A DNA stretch of 52,507 bases from Pullulanibacillus camelliae. Lineage in GTDB: Bacteria; Bacillota; Bacilli; Bacillales; Sporolactobacillaceae. Position numbers and translations under genes: made by a program. How positions within the stretch are numbered: the stretch's first letter is position 1; every line of letters starts with the position of its first letter. The notes under the pieces are model-generated. The model was not told the DNA's origin. It worked only from the letters and a program-made list of their open reading frames with translations, and ran no database searches. The DNA is taken from contig NZ_BMIR01000024.1 in assembly GCF_014642655.1 (NCBI RefSeq), positions 1 through 52,507 of the forward strand. Reading direction: 5' to 3'. Of this stretch, positions 24,405 through 33,026 are shown one piece after another.

Positions 24405-26177
24405 TTACGCCTCAACTGCAGGGGTTGAAAAATAAAAAGTGCTTCCCTGATGGCGTTTGCTTTCAAACCACATATCGCCTCCATTGATTTGGACGAACTG
24501 TTGGCATAGCGTTAACCCGATGCCAATCCCACGCTCGCCGGCTGTTCCCTTTGAAGCGGTTGGATACTTTTGTCGATCATCCTTTAACAATGTCCTCGAT
24601 TGATTAGGAGGGATACCCTCACCCGTATCTTGAACGGACACAATCACCTTGTCCTCTTCCTTATTGGCATTTAAATAAATGTGCCCCTTATAATCCGTAA
24701 ATTTGATCGCATTAGACAAGAGATTTCTTATGATCAATTCCAACATTTCTTTATCCGCATAGACAAAGAGATCCGCTGGTATATTGCAGGAGATATTAAG
24801 CTGTTTGCGCGTACTTTGGAGCTGAAAAAAATCAACATTTTTCTGAACCACTTTTGCTAGATTCCAAGACAATGGATTAAAGGTAATACTGTCCTGATGG
24901 CTTCGGAACCAATCCAGCAAGTTTTCTACAAGCGTAAAGGTATTTTGGATCTGCTGCTCCATCTCTTGAGCAATATCCTGCCCTGCGCCTTCATTCTGTT
25001 CAAGCTCTTCTCTCAATATTTCCATCAAATTCATAAGGATCGACAGAGGGTCACGGATATCATGAGCGATAATGCGAAATAAATTGTCTTTAAATGTATT
25101 TAACTCACCTAATTGCTTCGCGTTGGCCAGCAAGCGCTGTTCATTCTGCACTGTTGCAGTCATGTCGTTTAATAAGAGCATTTTTCCAATAGAGTGGTTC
25201 CACCCATTTTCTACATCTGTAATAGAGAGATGATAATAGCGTGATTCTCTTCCACTTATCAGCTGGATGTCTGTTTCCCAGGGTACCCCCTGATGAATTA
25301 CTTCCAGTAATGCTTTATGCTCAGATAAAACATCTGCCACTTGGCGCCCGAGCATCCCTTTATTTTGTAAGGTTGGAAAGAGCCGCTGTGCGGACTGATT
25401 GACACTAGAGATACACAAGTCCAAGTCAAGGACAATAACAGCGTCCTGCATCGAGTCAAACACCTTTTGCAGTGCATAAGGGACTAATTTCAACATGTTA
25501 TATTGATAGATTCCCCAAATAAAAAGAACCCCAGTAAAAAGAAAGCCGAATGGAGAGAGGTCTATAGGTGACTTTAATATCCCAAGCAAATACAGGAGTG
25601 TTAAACCATAAATCCCCGCAGAGCCTAAGGCAATCGTTGCCACCTGATTTTTCATATGCTTAGAAGTCTTGTGATACATGCGCATTAAAAAGAACATGCC
25701 CATAAATATGAGCCCATAAGAATAAATGACATGGAGGAAGTAAAAAGGACCTGGGGTAATGGATGCTAACGGAAATCCCGTCGCATAAGAAAGTGCAATT
25801 TTTTTGTAAAACAAGTGATGCCAAGGATTGGTATAATGACTGATTAAGGTCACTATAGGGATGAGAGATAGCAGCGCCACGCCCCATTTGCGAAGAGCTG
25901 CAGAATAACCTGTATAATGAAGCACCATGATAAACCAAAAGAGCGTTCCAAAGGAAATACCAATATACTCTATTCTCAGCCAAAACTCGATTTCCGCCAA
26001 ATCAGAACTGACGATTTCAAAGGCATAACCAAACGAATAGAAGGCACCCGCGCACATACCGAGAAACAAACTATAAGCGGTAGGAAACTGCCTTTTTTTC
26101 CATGCAAGATAAGCAATATATAACTGACAGCAGGTAATGGCTATAAGTAGGACCGATAAATATTGATTCACTTCCAT
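24405..26177 (-). CDS. Membrane histidine kinase with 7TM N-terminal domain and PAS
   Basis: A 590-residue sensor kinase. About seven hydrophobic segments occupy residues 1-220 (7TM histidine kinase N-terminal type). A PAS-like domain follows (about 225-340), then a dimerisation domain with the phosphoacceptor histidine in IIAHDIRDPLSIL, and an HATPase with LIIRNLLSNAIKF (N box), DTGEGIP and GIGIGLTLCQQF. It lies 12 bases upstream of the response regulator on the same strand. Ligand unknown. Confidence 0.93.
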   Translation of the reverse strand: MEVNQYLSVLLIAITCCQLYIAYLAWKKRQFPTAYSLFLGMCAGAFYSFGYAFEIVSSDLAEIEFWLRIEYIGISFGTLFWFIMVLHYTGYSAALRKWGVALLSLIPIVTLISHYTNPWHHLFYKKIALSYATGFPLASITPGPFYFLHVIYSYGLIFMGMFFLMRMYHKTSKHMKNQVATIALGSAGIYGLTLLYLLGILKSPIDLSPFGFLFTGVLFIWGIYQYNMLKLVPYALQKVFDSMQDAVIVLDLDLCISSVNQSAQRLFPTLQNKGMLGRQVADVLSEHKALLEVIHQGVPWETDIQLISGRESRYYHLSITDVENGWNHSIGKMLLLNDMTATVQNEQRLLANAKQLGELNTFKDNLFRIIAHDIRDPLSILMNLMEILREELEQNEGAGQDIAQEMEQQIQNTFTLVENLLDWFRSHQDSITFNPLSWNLAKVVQKNVDFFQLQSTRKQLNISCNIPADLFVYADKEMLELIIRNLLSNAIKFTDYKGHIYLNANKEEDKVIVSVQDTGEGIPPNQSRTLLKDDRQKYPTASKGTAGERGIGIGLTLCQQFVQINGGDMWFESKRHQGSTFYFSTPAVEA

Positions 26178-26283
26178 TTCCTCTTCCCCCAGGGCATTTC
26201 ATTTTTTCTATTCTACCATACTGTGAACGGTTTCTATCCTACTTTCCTCTCTCTTATCACTAAAAGACCCTTTTTAACACATA

Positions 26284-26658
26284 TTACTCTACAGGCTGTT
26301 CATTTAAAATATTTTCTTCTAATACGGCAAATTTATCTCCATAAACCTTGGTAATATGCTGCTCTCCCCAATTACATAGGGCATCTAAAATACTTTTTAA
26401 ACTCCAGCCGTATTCACTGAGCTCATATTCCACTTTTGGGGGCACTTGATTATAGACAATGCGATTAATGATGCCATCTTCTTCTAACTCCCGCAATTGC
26501 TGAGTCAACATTTTCTGCGTGATATTGGGTATCAGACGACGCAATTCACTTGTGCGCTTTTTCCCATGTGTTAAATGACACAAGATCACACACTTCCACT
26601 TGCCACCAATGACCTCTAATGTTGCTTCAACTGAAATGTTGTACTTCTTTTTTTGCAT
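26284..26658 (-). CDS. HxlR-family transcriptional regulator
   Basis: A 124-residue winged-helix protein with the family pattern EVIGGKWKCVILCHL, RTSELRRLIPNITQKMLTQQL and EYELSEYG. Members often sense reactive aldehydes or quinones through cysteines; cysteines are present at VILC and ALCNW. It is divergent from the MFS exporter and aldo/keto reductase, which it probably represses. Palindromes in the shared region are listed separately. Confidence 0.92.
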   Translation of the reverse strand: MQKKKYNISVEATLEVIGGKWKCVILCHLTHGKKRTSELRRLIPNITQKMLTQQLRELEEDGIINRIVYNQVPPKVEYELSEYGWSLKSILDALCNWGEQHITKVYGDKFAVLEENILNEQPVE

Positions 26659-26741
26659 GAATGTGTTCCTCCTATGATTTTTAGAAAAGCACGGGCCTGT
26701 CCATGCTTATGCTTGACCATGAACACGCCTGATGACTTTTA

Positions 26742-26836
26742 AATCTATTTTAGATTGAATCTATTCCTTTTCAATAGGTACGAAAAAGTGCCTATAGCAC
26801 TTTCCGGTTCCTATATCACTTTAAAGTACGTACTTT
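26742..26836. promoter_or_regulatory. Palindromes in the hxlR-MFS intergenic region, candidate operators
   Basis: Three inverted repeats: AATCTA-TTT-TAGATT (26742-26756), AAAGTGC-CTATA-GCACTTT (26785-26803) and the perfect 14-base AAAGTACGTACTTT (26823-26836). HxlR-type regulators bind such short palindromes between divergent genes. Which one is used cannot be decided by reading. Confidence 0.55.
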
Positions 26837-26946
26837 TCAATTTGTCTTGCACGTATCATAATAACATTTGCACGCCAAATAAGCCCGCATTTTCAAAATT
26901 AAATGTGCTCACATTAACATATATCACAAAAGGAGTAGAAGACAGA

Positions 26947-28140
26947 ATGTCATTAGATAAAAAAAGAAGCACATTGGCCCTACTTGCGCTGGCCATTAGT
27001 GCCTTTGCAATTGGGACAACCGAATTCATTAGTGTCGGTTTATTACCGCTTATATCCAAAGACTTAAATATTCCAGTGACCACCGCTGGACTCACCGTAT
27101 CTTTATACGCATTAGGGGTAACCTTTGGCGCCCCCATTCTTACCTCTTTAACCTCGCGGATGTCGCGAAAAACATTATTAATATGGATCATGATCATCTT
27201 CATTATCGGAAACAGCTTAGCGGCAAGTGCACCGAATATTGGTATATTATTGGTTGCCCGGATTATTTCTGCTTTTTCCCACGGCGTTTTCATGTCCATC
27301 GGCTCAACAATTGCCGCTGATCTTGTTCCAGAAAATAAACGGGCCAGTGCGATCTCTATTATGTTCACCGGATTGACGGTTGCGACAGTCACTGGTGTGC
27401 CAATCGGAACCTTCCTCGGCCAACAATTCAGCTGGCGCCTTGCTTTTATAGTCATTGTCGGCGTTGGGCTCATCGCTTTAATTGCCAATGCTATTTTGGT
27501 ACCGGGTCATTTGCGAAAAGGCGTGCGCACATCGCTGCGTGATCAAGTCAAGCTGATTACCAACGGACGCTTGTTGCTTGTCTTTATTATTACAGCACTT
27601 GGTTATGGTGGAACATTTGTTGTCTTTACGTATTTATCACCATTGCTTCAAACCGTGACAGGCATCAAGGCAAGCACTGTTGCTGTGATTTTGCTCATTT
27701 ATGGCATTACGATTGCGATTGGTAATACAATCGGTGGAAAATTGTCCAACCATAAGCCAATTGTTGCGTTATTTTATATGTTTAGTATTCAAGCCATTGT
27801 TTTACTCATTTTAACCTTTACAGCACCCTTTAAAATGGCTGGAATTATTACCATTTTATTCATGGGATTATTTGCGTTCATGAATGTGCCAGGCTTGCAG
27901 GTGTATGTCGTGATGCTTGCGGAACGTTTCGTACCGAGCGCTGTCGATGTTGCCTCAGCGGTCAATATTGCTGCCTTTAACGCCGGGATTGCCTTAGGTT
28001 CTTACATCGGTGGGATCATCACAGATTCTATCGGCTTGATTCATACGGCCTGGATTGGCGCTATTATGGTAGCTATCGCTGTTGTCTTAACAGGCTGGAG
28101 CCGCAGCTTAGAACGCCGAGATCAGCAAGCAAAAGCTTAA
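26947..28140 (+). CDS. MFS transporter, DHA1-type drug/metabolite exporter
   Basis: A 397-residue protein with about 12 membrane segments. ATG 26947 is chosen because AGGAG lies ten bases upstream; an open frame reaching further left has no ribosome site and covers the operators. It has the DHA1 signatures IGTTEFISVGLLPLI and the loop LTSRMSRKTLLI between helices 2 and 3. It is divergent from the HxlR regulator and followed by an aldo/keto reductase, suggesting a detoxification unit in which a reactive compound is reduced and exported. Substrate unknown. Confidence 0.9.
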   Translation: MSLDKKRSTLALLALAISAFAIGTTEFISVGLLPLISKDLNIPVTTAGLTVSLYALGVTFGAPILTSLTSRMSRKTLLIWIMIIFIIGNSLAASAPNIGILLVARIISAFSHGVFMSIGSTIAADLVPENKRASAISIMFTGLTVATVTGVPIGTFLGQQFSWRLAFIVIVGVGLIALIANAILVPGHLRKGVRTSLRDQVKLITNGRLLLVFIITALGYGGTFVVFTYLSPLLQTVTGIKASTVAVILLIYGITIAIGNTIGGKLSNHKPIVALFYMFSIQAIVLLILTFTAPFKMAGIITILFMGLFAFMNVPGLQVYVVMLAERFVPSAVDVASAVNIAAFNAGIALGSYIGGIITDSIGLIHTAWIGAIMVAIAVVLTGWSRSLERRDQQAKA

Positions 28141-28248
28141 AAGCTAGACTTTAAGCCCACTTTAAGGAGGTGAGGGACAAACGGCCAGCCCCGCGTCATA
28201 CAGCAACACCTTAATAAATAAAACTGATATATTTTGGAGGAATAAATA

Positions 28249-29091
28249 ATGCCAACTCATTTACAAGATAGAACCACATTGCACAATGGAGTCAAAATGC
28301 CATGGTTCGGCATTGGTGTTTTTAAAGTAGAAGAAGGTCCTGAATTAGTTCAAGCGATTAAAGCGGCCATTAAGCACGGGTACCGCAGCATTGATACTGC
28401 GGCTGCTTATGGAAACGAAGCAAGCGTTGGACAAGCGATTCGTGAAGCCAGCCAAGAAACAGGCATAGCCAGAGAAGATCTCTTTATCACATCGAAAGTA
28501 TGGAATGACGATCTTGGTTATGAAGAAACATTAGCTGCGTATGAAGCCAGCTTAGAAAAACTCGGTTTGGATTATTTAGATTTGTATTTGATCCACTGGC
28601 CAGTAGAAGGCAAATTTAATGAAGCTTGGCGCGCATTAGAAAAGCTTTATAAAGATAGCCGTATCAAAGCAATTGGTGTCAGCAACTTCCAAATCCATCA
28701 CCTTGAAGACTTAATGAAAACAGCTGAGATTAAGCCGATGCTTAACCAAGTGGAGTATCATCCGCGTCTGACTCAAAAAGAGCTGCATGCCTTTTGTAAA
28801 ACCCAGGGCATTCAAATGGGCGCTTGGTCCCCTTTAATGCAAGGTCAGTTGCTAGACAACCCCACCTTGCAGGAGATTGCAGCGAACTACAATAAATCTG
28901 TTGCACAAGTGATCTTACGTTGGGATTTACAAAATGAAGTGGTGACCATTCCAAAATCAACAAAAGAGCACCGTATTATTGAAAATGCTGATGTGTTTGA
29001 TTTTGAACTCACTCAAGCGGATATGGCACGCATTGACGGACTCAACGAAAATTTACGTGTTGGTCCAGACCCTGATAACTTTGACTTTTAA
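28249..29091 (+). CDS. Aldo/keto reductase, YvgN/YtbE-like
   Basis: A 280-residue NADPH-dependent reductase with the AKR barrel. Catalytic residues are seen in RSIDTAAAYGNE (D and Y), FITSKVWN (K) and YLIHWPV (H). The C-terminal IPKSTKEHRI is the cofactor phosphate-binding motif. Closest known relatives by pattern are the methylglyoxal reductases of B. subtilis. A strong GGAGG precedes ATG. It is probably in one transcription unit with the MFS gene 108 bases upstream. Confidence 0.93.
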   Translation: MPTHLQDRTTLHNGVKMPWFGIGVFKVEEGPELVQAIKAAIKHGYRSIDTAAAYGNEASVGQAIREASQETGIAREDLFITSKVWNDDLGYEETLAAYEASLEKLGLDYLDLYLIHWPVEGKFNEAWRALEKLYKDSRIKAIGVSNFQIHHLEDLMKTAEIKPMLNQVEYHPRLTQKELHAFCKTQGIQMGAWSPLMQGQLLDNPTLQEIAANYNKSVAQVILRWDLQNEVVTIPKSTKEHRIIENADVFDFELTQADMARIDGLNENLRVGPDPDNFDF

Positions 29092-29180
29092 TCGTTTTTA
29101 ATGACCTTTATCCTCCACTAACGTGCTGGCAAACGCTATAATCATAAGTAGAGAGCTCTTTTAGGAAGGGAGTCGTATGT

Positions 29181-30044
29181 ATGAATCTTGAACAAGCGTA
29201 TCACGACTATCGCCCTTTACTGTTCTCCATCGCTTATCGATTGCTTGGGACAGTAACGGAAGCGGAGGATATTGTACAGGATGTCTTTACTTCATTAGGG
29301 ACTGTAAACTGGAATCATATTCAGCATCCTAAGGCATTTCTATGCCAATCCGTGAGCAATCGCTGTCTCAATCTCATGAAGGCTTCCGTTAAGAAGAAGG
29401 AACGCTATGTGGGGAATTGGTTACCAGAGCCTTTCATCCATTCTACGGATAACGAACCCCTTATGGCCCTTGAGAACAAAGAGGCGGTATCCTATGCTTA
29501 TTTGGTGATGCTAGAAACACTGACACCAACAGAGCGTATTATTTTTGTATTAAAGACTTCCTACGCTATCGCTTACGACGAGCTTGCGGAGATCACAGGG
29601 AAAACCGAAGTCAATTGTCGAAAAATCTATAGCCGTGCCCGTCAAAAAATGAAAAGCCAGCCAGCAGTTGAGACCCGCCCTGACAGTAAAGGGGTTATGG
29701 TTCAAAGGTTCATCGAGGCTTTACACAACGGGAATATCACTGATTTGATTCAGTTGATGCGTGAAGATACGATTATTACAACCGATGGTGGCGGAAAAGT
29801 GAGAGCCGCAACACGACAGATTACCAGTATTCAGCGGATCTTCGCCTTCTTTAAAGGCATTCTCGCCAAAGAAGCCTTTGCTGATGAAATGATTCTGACC
29901 CAAGCTAACGGCAGTCCTGCCCTAATGGTGAAAGCTGAAGGACGTCCTAAGGCACTATGGCTGTTGGCGTTAACCCCTGATGCTTCATCCATCTCACACG
30001 TATACGGTGTGCTTAATCCTGATAAGCTGCCTAAAAACATTTAA
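29181..30044 (+). CDS. ECF41-group sigma factor with fused C-terminal regulatory domain
   Basis: A 287-residue extracytoplasmic-function sigma factor. Region 2 (YRPLLFSIAYRLLGTVTEAEDIVQDVF) and region 4 (LTPTERIIFVLK, YDELAEITGKTEVNCRKI) fill residues 1-150. The C-terminal SnoaL-like extension carries all three ECF41 signatures: WLPEP, DGGGK and NPDKL. In this group the extension replaces an anti-sigma factor and tunes activity. The ATG follows AGGAAGGGAG. The next gene is the classic ECF41 partner. Confidence 0.94.
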   Translation: MNLEQAYHDYRPLLFSIAYRLLGTVTEAEDIVQDVFTSLGTVNWNHIQHPKAFLCQSVSNRCLNLMKASVKKKERYVGNWLPEPFIHSTDNEPLMALENKEAVSYAYLVMLETLTPTERIIFVLKTSYAIAYDELAEITGKTEVNCRKIYSRARQKMKSQPAVETRPDSKGVMVQRFIEALHNGNITDLIQLMREDTIITTDGGGKVRAATRQITSIQRIFAFFKGILAKEAFADEMILTQANGSPALMVKAEGRPKALWLLALTPDASSISHVYGVLNPDKLPKNI

Positions 30045-30051
30045 ATCATTA

Positions 30052-30078
30052 TGTCACAAAATAGCCTCCTCCATTGTC
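30052..30078 (+). promoter_or_regulatory. ECF41-type promoter of the decarboxylase gene
   Basis: TGTCACA (30052-30058), 16 bases, then TGTC (30075-30078). The known ECF41 consensus is TGTCACA, about 16 bases, CGTC. It lies between the sigma gene and its partner gene, where ECF41 sigma factors direct transcription. Confidence 0.8.
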
Positions 30079-30108
30079 TTAGAGAGTGAAAAGATAATTG
30101 AGGAGGCT
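30063..30108 (+). promoter_or_regulatory. Inverted repeat that covers the Shine-Dalgarno of the decarboxylase gene
   Basis: AGCCTCCTC (30063-30071) is complementary to GAGGAGGCT (30100-30108), which contains the ribosome site. The left arm lies between the -35 and -10 elements, so transcripts starting at the ECF41 promoter lack it, while read-through transcripts from the sigma gene contain it. Confidence 0.6.
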
Positions 30109-30115
30109 TATTCAT

Positions 30116-30556
30116 ATGGAAACACGAATGGAAATGCAGCATGTCAATCCTGAAAGCTACGCAGCGATGTTCGCATTAGAAAAATGCGCTGCAAGCTCAA
30201 AGCTCCCAGCAAAGTTAAAGGAGCTCATTAAAATCAGGGCATCACAGATCAACGGCTGTGCCTTTTGTCTTAATATGCATACAAAGGACGCGAGAAAACT
30301 TGGAGAAAGTGAAGCACGCATCTATGGGCTGAATGCTTGGCGAGAATCTCCCTTTTATACACCAGAGGAACGGGCTGTTTTAGCCTTTACGGAGTCTGTA
30401 ACCCTTGTGACAAAGGACCAAGTTCCCGATGCCATCTATGAAGGGCTTCAGCACTACTTTAGTGACAAAGAAATCAGTGACATCATCCTATGCATCATCA
30501 CCATTAATGCTTGGAATCGCATCGCCATCTCAACCCGGCTCATGCCTCAAGAGTGA
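30116..30556 (+). CDS. Carboxymuconolactone decarboxylase / AhpD-like protein
   Basis: A 146-residue helical protein of the AhpD-like fold with the redox pair in NGCAFCLNMHTKDAR (CxxC followed by H). ATG 30116 is chosen for the GAGGAGG at eight bases. Members act as peroxidase partners or decarboxylases; the CxxC form suggests a peroxidase-like disulphide activity. It is the only gene under the ECF41-type promoter and is the usual partner of ECF41 sigma factors. Confidence 0.92.
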   Translation: METRMEMQHVNPESYAAMFALEKCAASSKLPAKLKELIKIRASQINGCAFCLNMHTKDARKLGESEARIYGLNAWRESPFYTPEERAVLAFTESVTLVTKDQVPDAIYEGLQHYFSDKEISDIILCIITINAWNRIAISTRLMPQE

Positions 30557-30665
30557 AAAAGAAAGACGTAGCAAACTTTAGCTTCTGTTTTTATAGTCTC
30601 GCGTTAAATCATCAGCAAAGATAGCAATGTCTACATTCTCAAAAAATGAACCAGTCTGAAGAACA

Positions 30666-31100
30666 AGTTTCCGAAAAGAGAATAAATCAAGGGGAAGCTT
30701 CCGAATCAGAGGCTGAGCGTAACAAATGGCTGTGGCACGGTAACAAAAGCCTCCCCTAAGAAACAAATGGCGCGACCATTTTAACAAATGCCCCAAGCAA
30801 AATAACGAGTATAGTTCGAAATTAACAAATAGAGAACGAAGCCAAGGGCTAAGTTTCCGAATCAAGGGCTGAGTGCAACAAATGGCTGAGGGACGGTAAC
30901 AAAAGCCTCCCCTAAGAAACAAATGGCGCAACCATTTTAACAAATGCCCCAAGCAAAATAACGAGTATAGTTCGAAATTAACAAATAGAGAACGAAGCCA
31001 AGGGCTAAGTTTCCGAATCAAGGGCTGAGTGCAACAAATGGCTGTGGCACGGTAACAAAAGCCCACGCTAAGAAACAAATGTACGGCCCAAATTAACAAA
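30666..31100 (+). repeat. 156-bp tandem repeat, about 2.7 copies
   Basis: The unit starting AAATGGCTG occurs at 30724, 30880 and 31036, exactly 156 bases apart, with few differences. A partial, more diverged unit precedes it. Within each unit AACAAATG/AACAAATA recurs at about 30-base steps. Because 156 is a multiple of three, a long open frame appears on the minus strand (30578-31099), but it has no ribosome site and reflects only the repeat. Confidence 0.9.
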
Positions 31101-31140
31101 TACCAGCCACAAACACCTTAAACAACAAGCCCCTTTGTTA

Positions 31141-31430
31141 AGAAAAACTGGGCGAAAAGCATGCCCGGTCCTTGTCCTTAGTATAGGGATCATCTTATAT
31201 GGAAGAGGCTTCATTGTCTGGTAGTGGATGGGAGTGCAAGGCGCCCGAGGAACACTCTAAAATCGTATGTTCCTCGGGCGCCGCTGACTCATGATGCGGA
31301 GACTAGAGTCCTACGGGAAGTGGGAGAGCGGTAAGACCTTAGCAGCGCGAAGGCGCGAGGCGGCTTACCACTCCTCCGCGGAAAGTGAGCTGCCTGGAGC
31401 GGAAATCCGCACCGTCCTCTGACCAGAAAT
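31141..31430 (+). repeat. Structured repeat module A, copy 2 (A2)
   Basis: Contains a perfect 15-bp hairpin (GGCGCCCGAGGAACA, 31240-31254, and its complement at about 31268-31282), a GACTC/GAGTC pair, and GGTAAGACC paired with GGCTTACC around GCGCGAAGGCGCGAGG. It ends GAGCTGCCTGGAGCGGAAA. The same blocks in the same order occur at 38885-39180. Closely similar repeats are familiar from other Bacillaceae genomes (from memory, unverified). Confidence 0.85.
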
Positions 31431-31446
31431 TTTATACTCTCTTATC

Positions 31447-31613
31447 TTTTTAGAAAACTTGGCTTGCACCACTTCGCTGGTACTCCTGATGTGATTTTTG
31501 CACATCACACACTTAGGGTGCCCGCAAGCCTCAGGTGGCGAAACTCAAAATTACACTTATATTCTCTTCCTTTATGAGCGTCAGCGAAGTATAAATTCTG
31601 ATAGTACAAAAAA
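31447..31613 (+). repeat. Structured repeat module B, copy 2
   Basis: Nearly identical to 22177-22343, with a few substitutions and a one-base gap. It directly follows module A and ends at the T-run of the htrC terminator, as copy 1 ends at that of the GerP-like cluster. Confidence 0.88.
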
Positions 31614-31641
31614 TCCAGGTACGCATTAAATACGTACCTGG
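31608..31641 (-). terminator. Terminator of the wal operon / htrC
   Basis: On the minus strand CCAGGTACG, nine-base loop, CGTACCTGG, then ATTTTTTG. It lies 11 bases beyond the htrC stop. Confidence 0.9.
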
Positions 31642-31651
31642 GTGCTTCATT

Positions 31652-32884
31652 TTAAGAGAAGACTTTTCCACCGAGCTTGATCGTCAGGGTCTTCGCTTGA
31701 CCGTTTCTATAGATTTTCAATTTAACTTCTTGACCGACTTTAAGGTGTGTGTATAAGTAGGTTGAGAAATCTGTTGTGGCAGAGTCTGATTCATCAGCCT
31801 GAATCTTATGATTGTTAATGGCGACGATAACGTCTCCCGTTTGCAACCCAGCTTTGGCTCCTGGCCCACCGCTGACGATATCGGTAGCCACAATACCCGC
31901 TTTCACACTGTTTGGTACCTTCAGCTGTTGAATGGCCGTTGCTGGCAATTGAGCAAGATCAGCCATGCTGACACCGATATACGGGCGTTCAACCTTACCC
32001 TCTTTTTCAAGCTGATTAATGACTGGTGAAGCCACATCTATTGGAATGGCAAAGCCAATGCCTTCAACAGAGGATTCTGCTATCTTTAATGAATTTATCC
32101 CGATAACCTGGCCGTCAATATTCACCAATGCCCCACCGCTGTTCCCTGGGTTAATGGCGGCATCTGTTTGGATAACTTCTGCATTCCAGGTGACTTGACC
32201 ACCATTTTTTAAATCAATAGTTCTTGAAATGGATCGTGCTTGCGAGCTGACAATTCCTTCAGTCACTGAGCCTGAAAATCCAAGTGGATTACCAATGGCA
32301 ATGACGGGCTCACCGCGTTTTAGGTTATTGCTGTTCCCGAATTGAGCGACTTTCTTAACATCCTTTGAAGGGATTTGTAAGACAGCAAGATCATAAAGGG
32401 AATCTGTTCCCAAGACCTTCGCATCGACTTTGTTTTGATCATCAAAGCGTACCTCTACTTTTCCGGCACCTTCCACAACGTGATTATTAGTGACCACGTA
32501 AGCATATTGACTATCCTTTTTATAAATAATACCTGAACCGATACCGGATTCAGTATATTGATTATCAAAAAGGTTTGCACTCTGGAGATTAATCACCGCA
32601 ACGACTGCTGGGGATACGTTATCCACTGCCTTCGTTACTGCACTGGTGACATCAACATTCATATTTTTTGTCGGACCTGTTGCATTCTGAGTTGTCGTCG
32701 TCTGGTCATTTGAATTGTTGTTGGGTAACCAGCCTTGATTCTCCAAAAAAGGTGAGATTAAGAAAAAGAAAATGATGCCGACGACGGCACCTAAAAAACC
32801 TGAGACAAACCACCCTCCGCGTCTGCGCTTGGGGCTTTGTCTACTTTCTGAGTTTGGATACTCATCGTTATCATAGTAACCCAT
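31652..32884 (-). CDS. htrC: HtrA-type serine protease (HtrC/YycK)
   Basis: A membrane-anchored quality-control protease. It has a cytoplasmic N-terminus, one membrane helix (about residues 25-45, GFLGAVVGIIFFFLISPFL), a serine-rich linker, a trypsin-like domain with histidine in VTNNHVVEG, aspartate in DSLYDLAVLQI and serine in GNSGGAL, and a C-terminal PDZ domain (about 310-400). ATG 32884 with AAGGTGAT upstream is preferred. Last gene of the wal cluster, as in B. subtilis. Confidence 0.95.
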   Translation of the reverse strand: MGYYDNDEYPNSESRQSPKRRRGGWFVSGFLGAVVGIIFFFLISPFLENQGWLPNNNSNDQTTTTQNATGPTKNMNVDVTSAVTKAVDNVSPAVVAVINLQSANLFDNQYTESGIGSGIIYKKDSQYAYVVTNNHVVEGAGKVEVRFDDQNKVDAKVLGTDSLYDLAVLQIPSKDVKKVAQFGNSNNLKRGEPVIAIGNPLGFSGSVTEGIVSSQARSISRTIDLKNGGQVTWNAEVIQTDAAINPGNSGGALVNIDGQVIGINSLKIAESSVEGIGFAIPIDVASPVINQLEKEGKVERPYIGVSMADLAQLPATAIQQLKVPNSVKAGIVATDIVSGGPGAKAGLQTGDVIVAINNHKIQADESDSATTDFSTYLYTHLKVGQEVKLKIYRNGQAKTLTIKLGGKVFS

Positions 32885-33026
32885 ACTTTTAATCACCTTG
32901 CCTTTTCATCGAATCATTACATCGTCATTATAACGGTATTCCCTTTTTCCCAATGGAATATGTAACATTTTTGATATTTACTAAAAATTTCCCCACTTCT
33001 TCAACTTAAAAAACACATCTTTTTTC

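Noticed and set aside
26755-26946. N-terminal extension of the MFS transporter by 64 codons
   Set aside because: It covers the intergenic palindromes, has no ribosome site and is not hydrophobic in the transporter pattern. ATG 26947 has AGGAG.
30578-31099. 173-codon minus-strand open frame with internal protein repeats
   Set aside because: It exists only because the 156-bp DNA repeat is a multiple of three. No ribosome site, odd composition, and no resemblance to a protein family.
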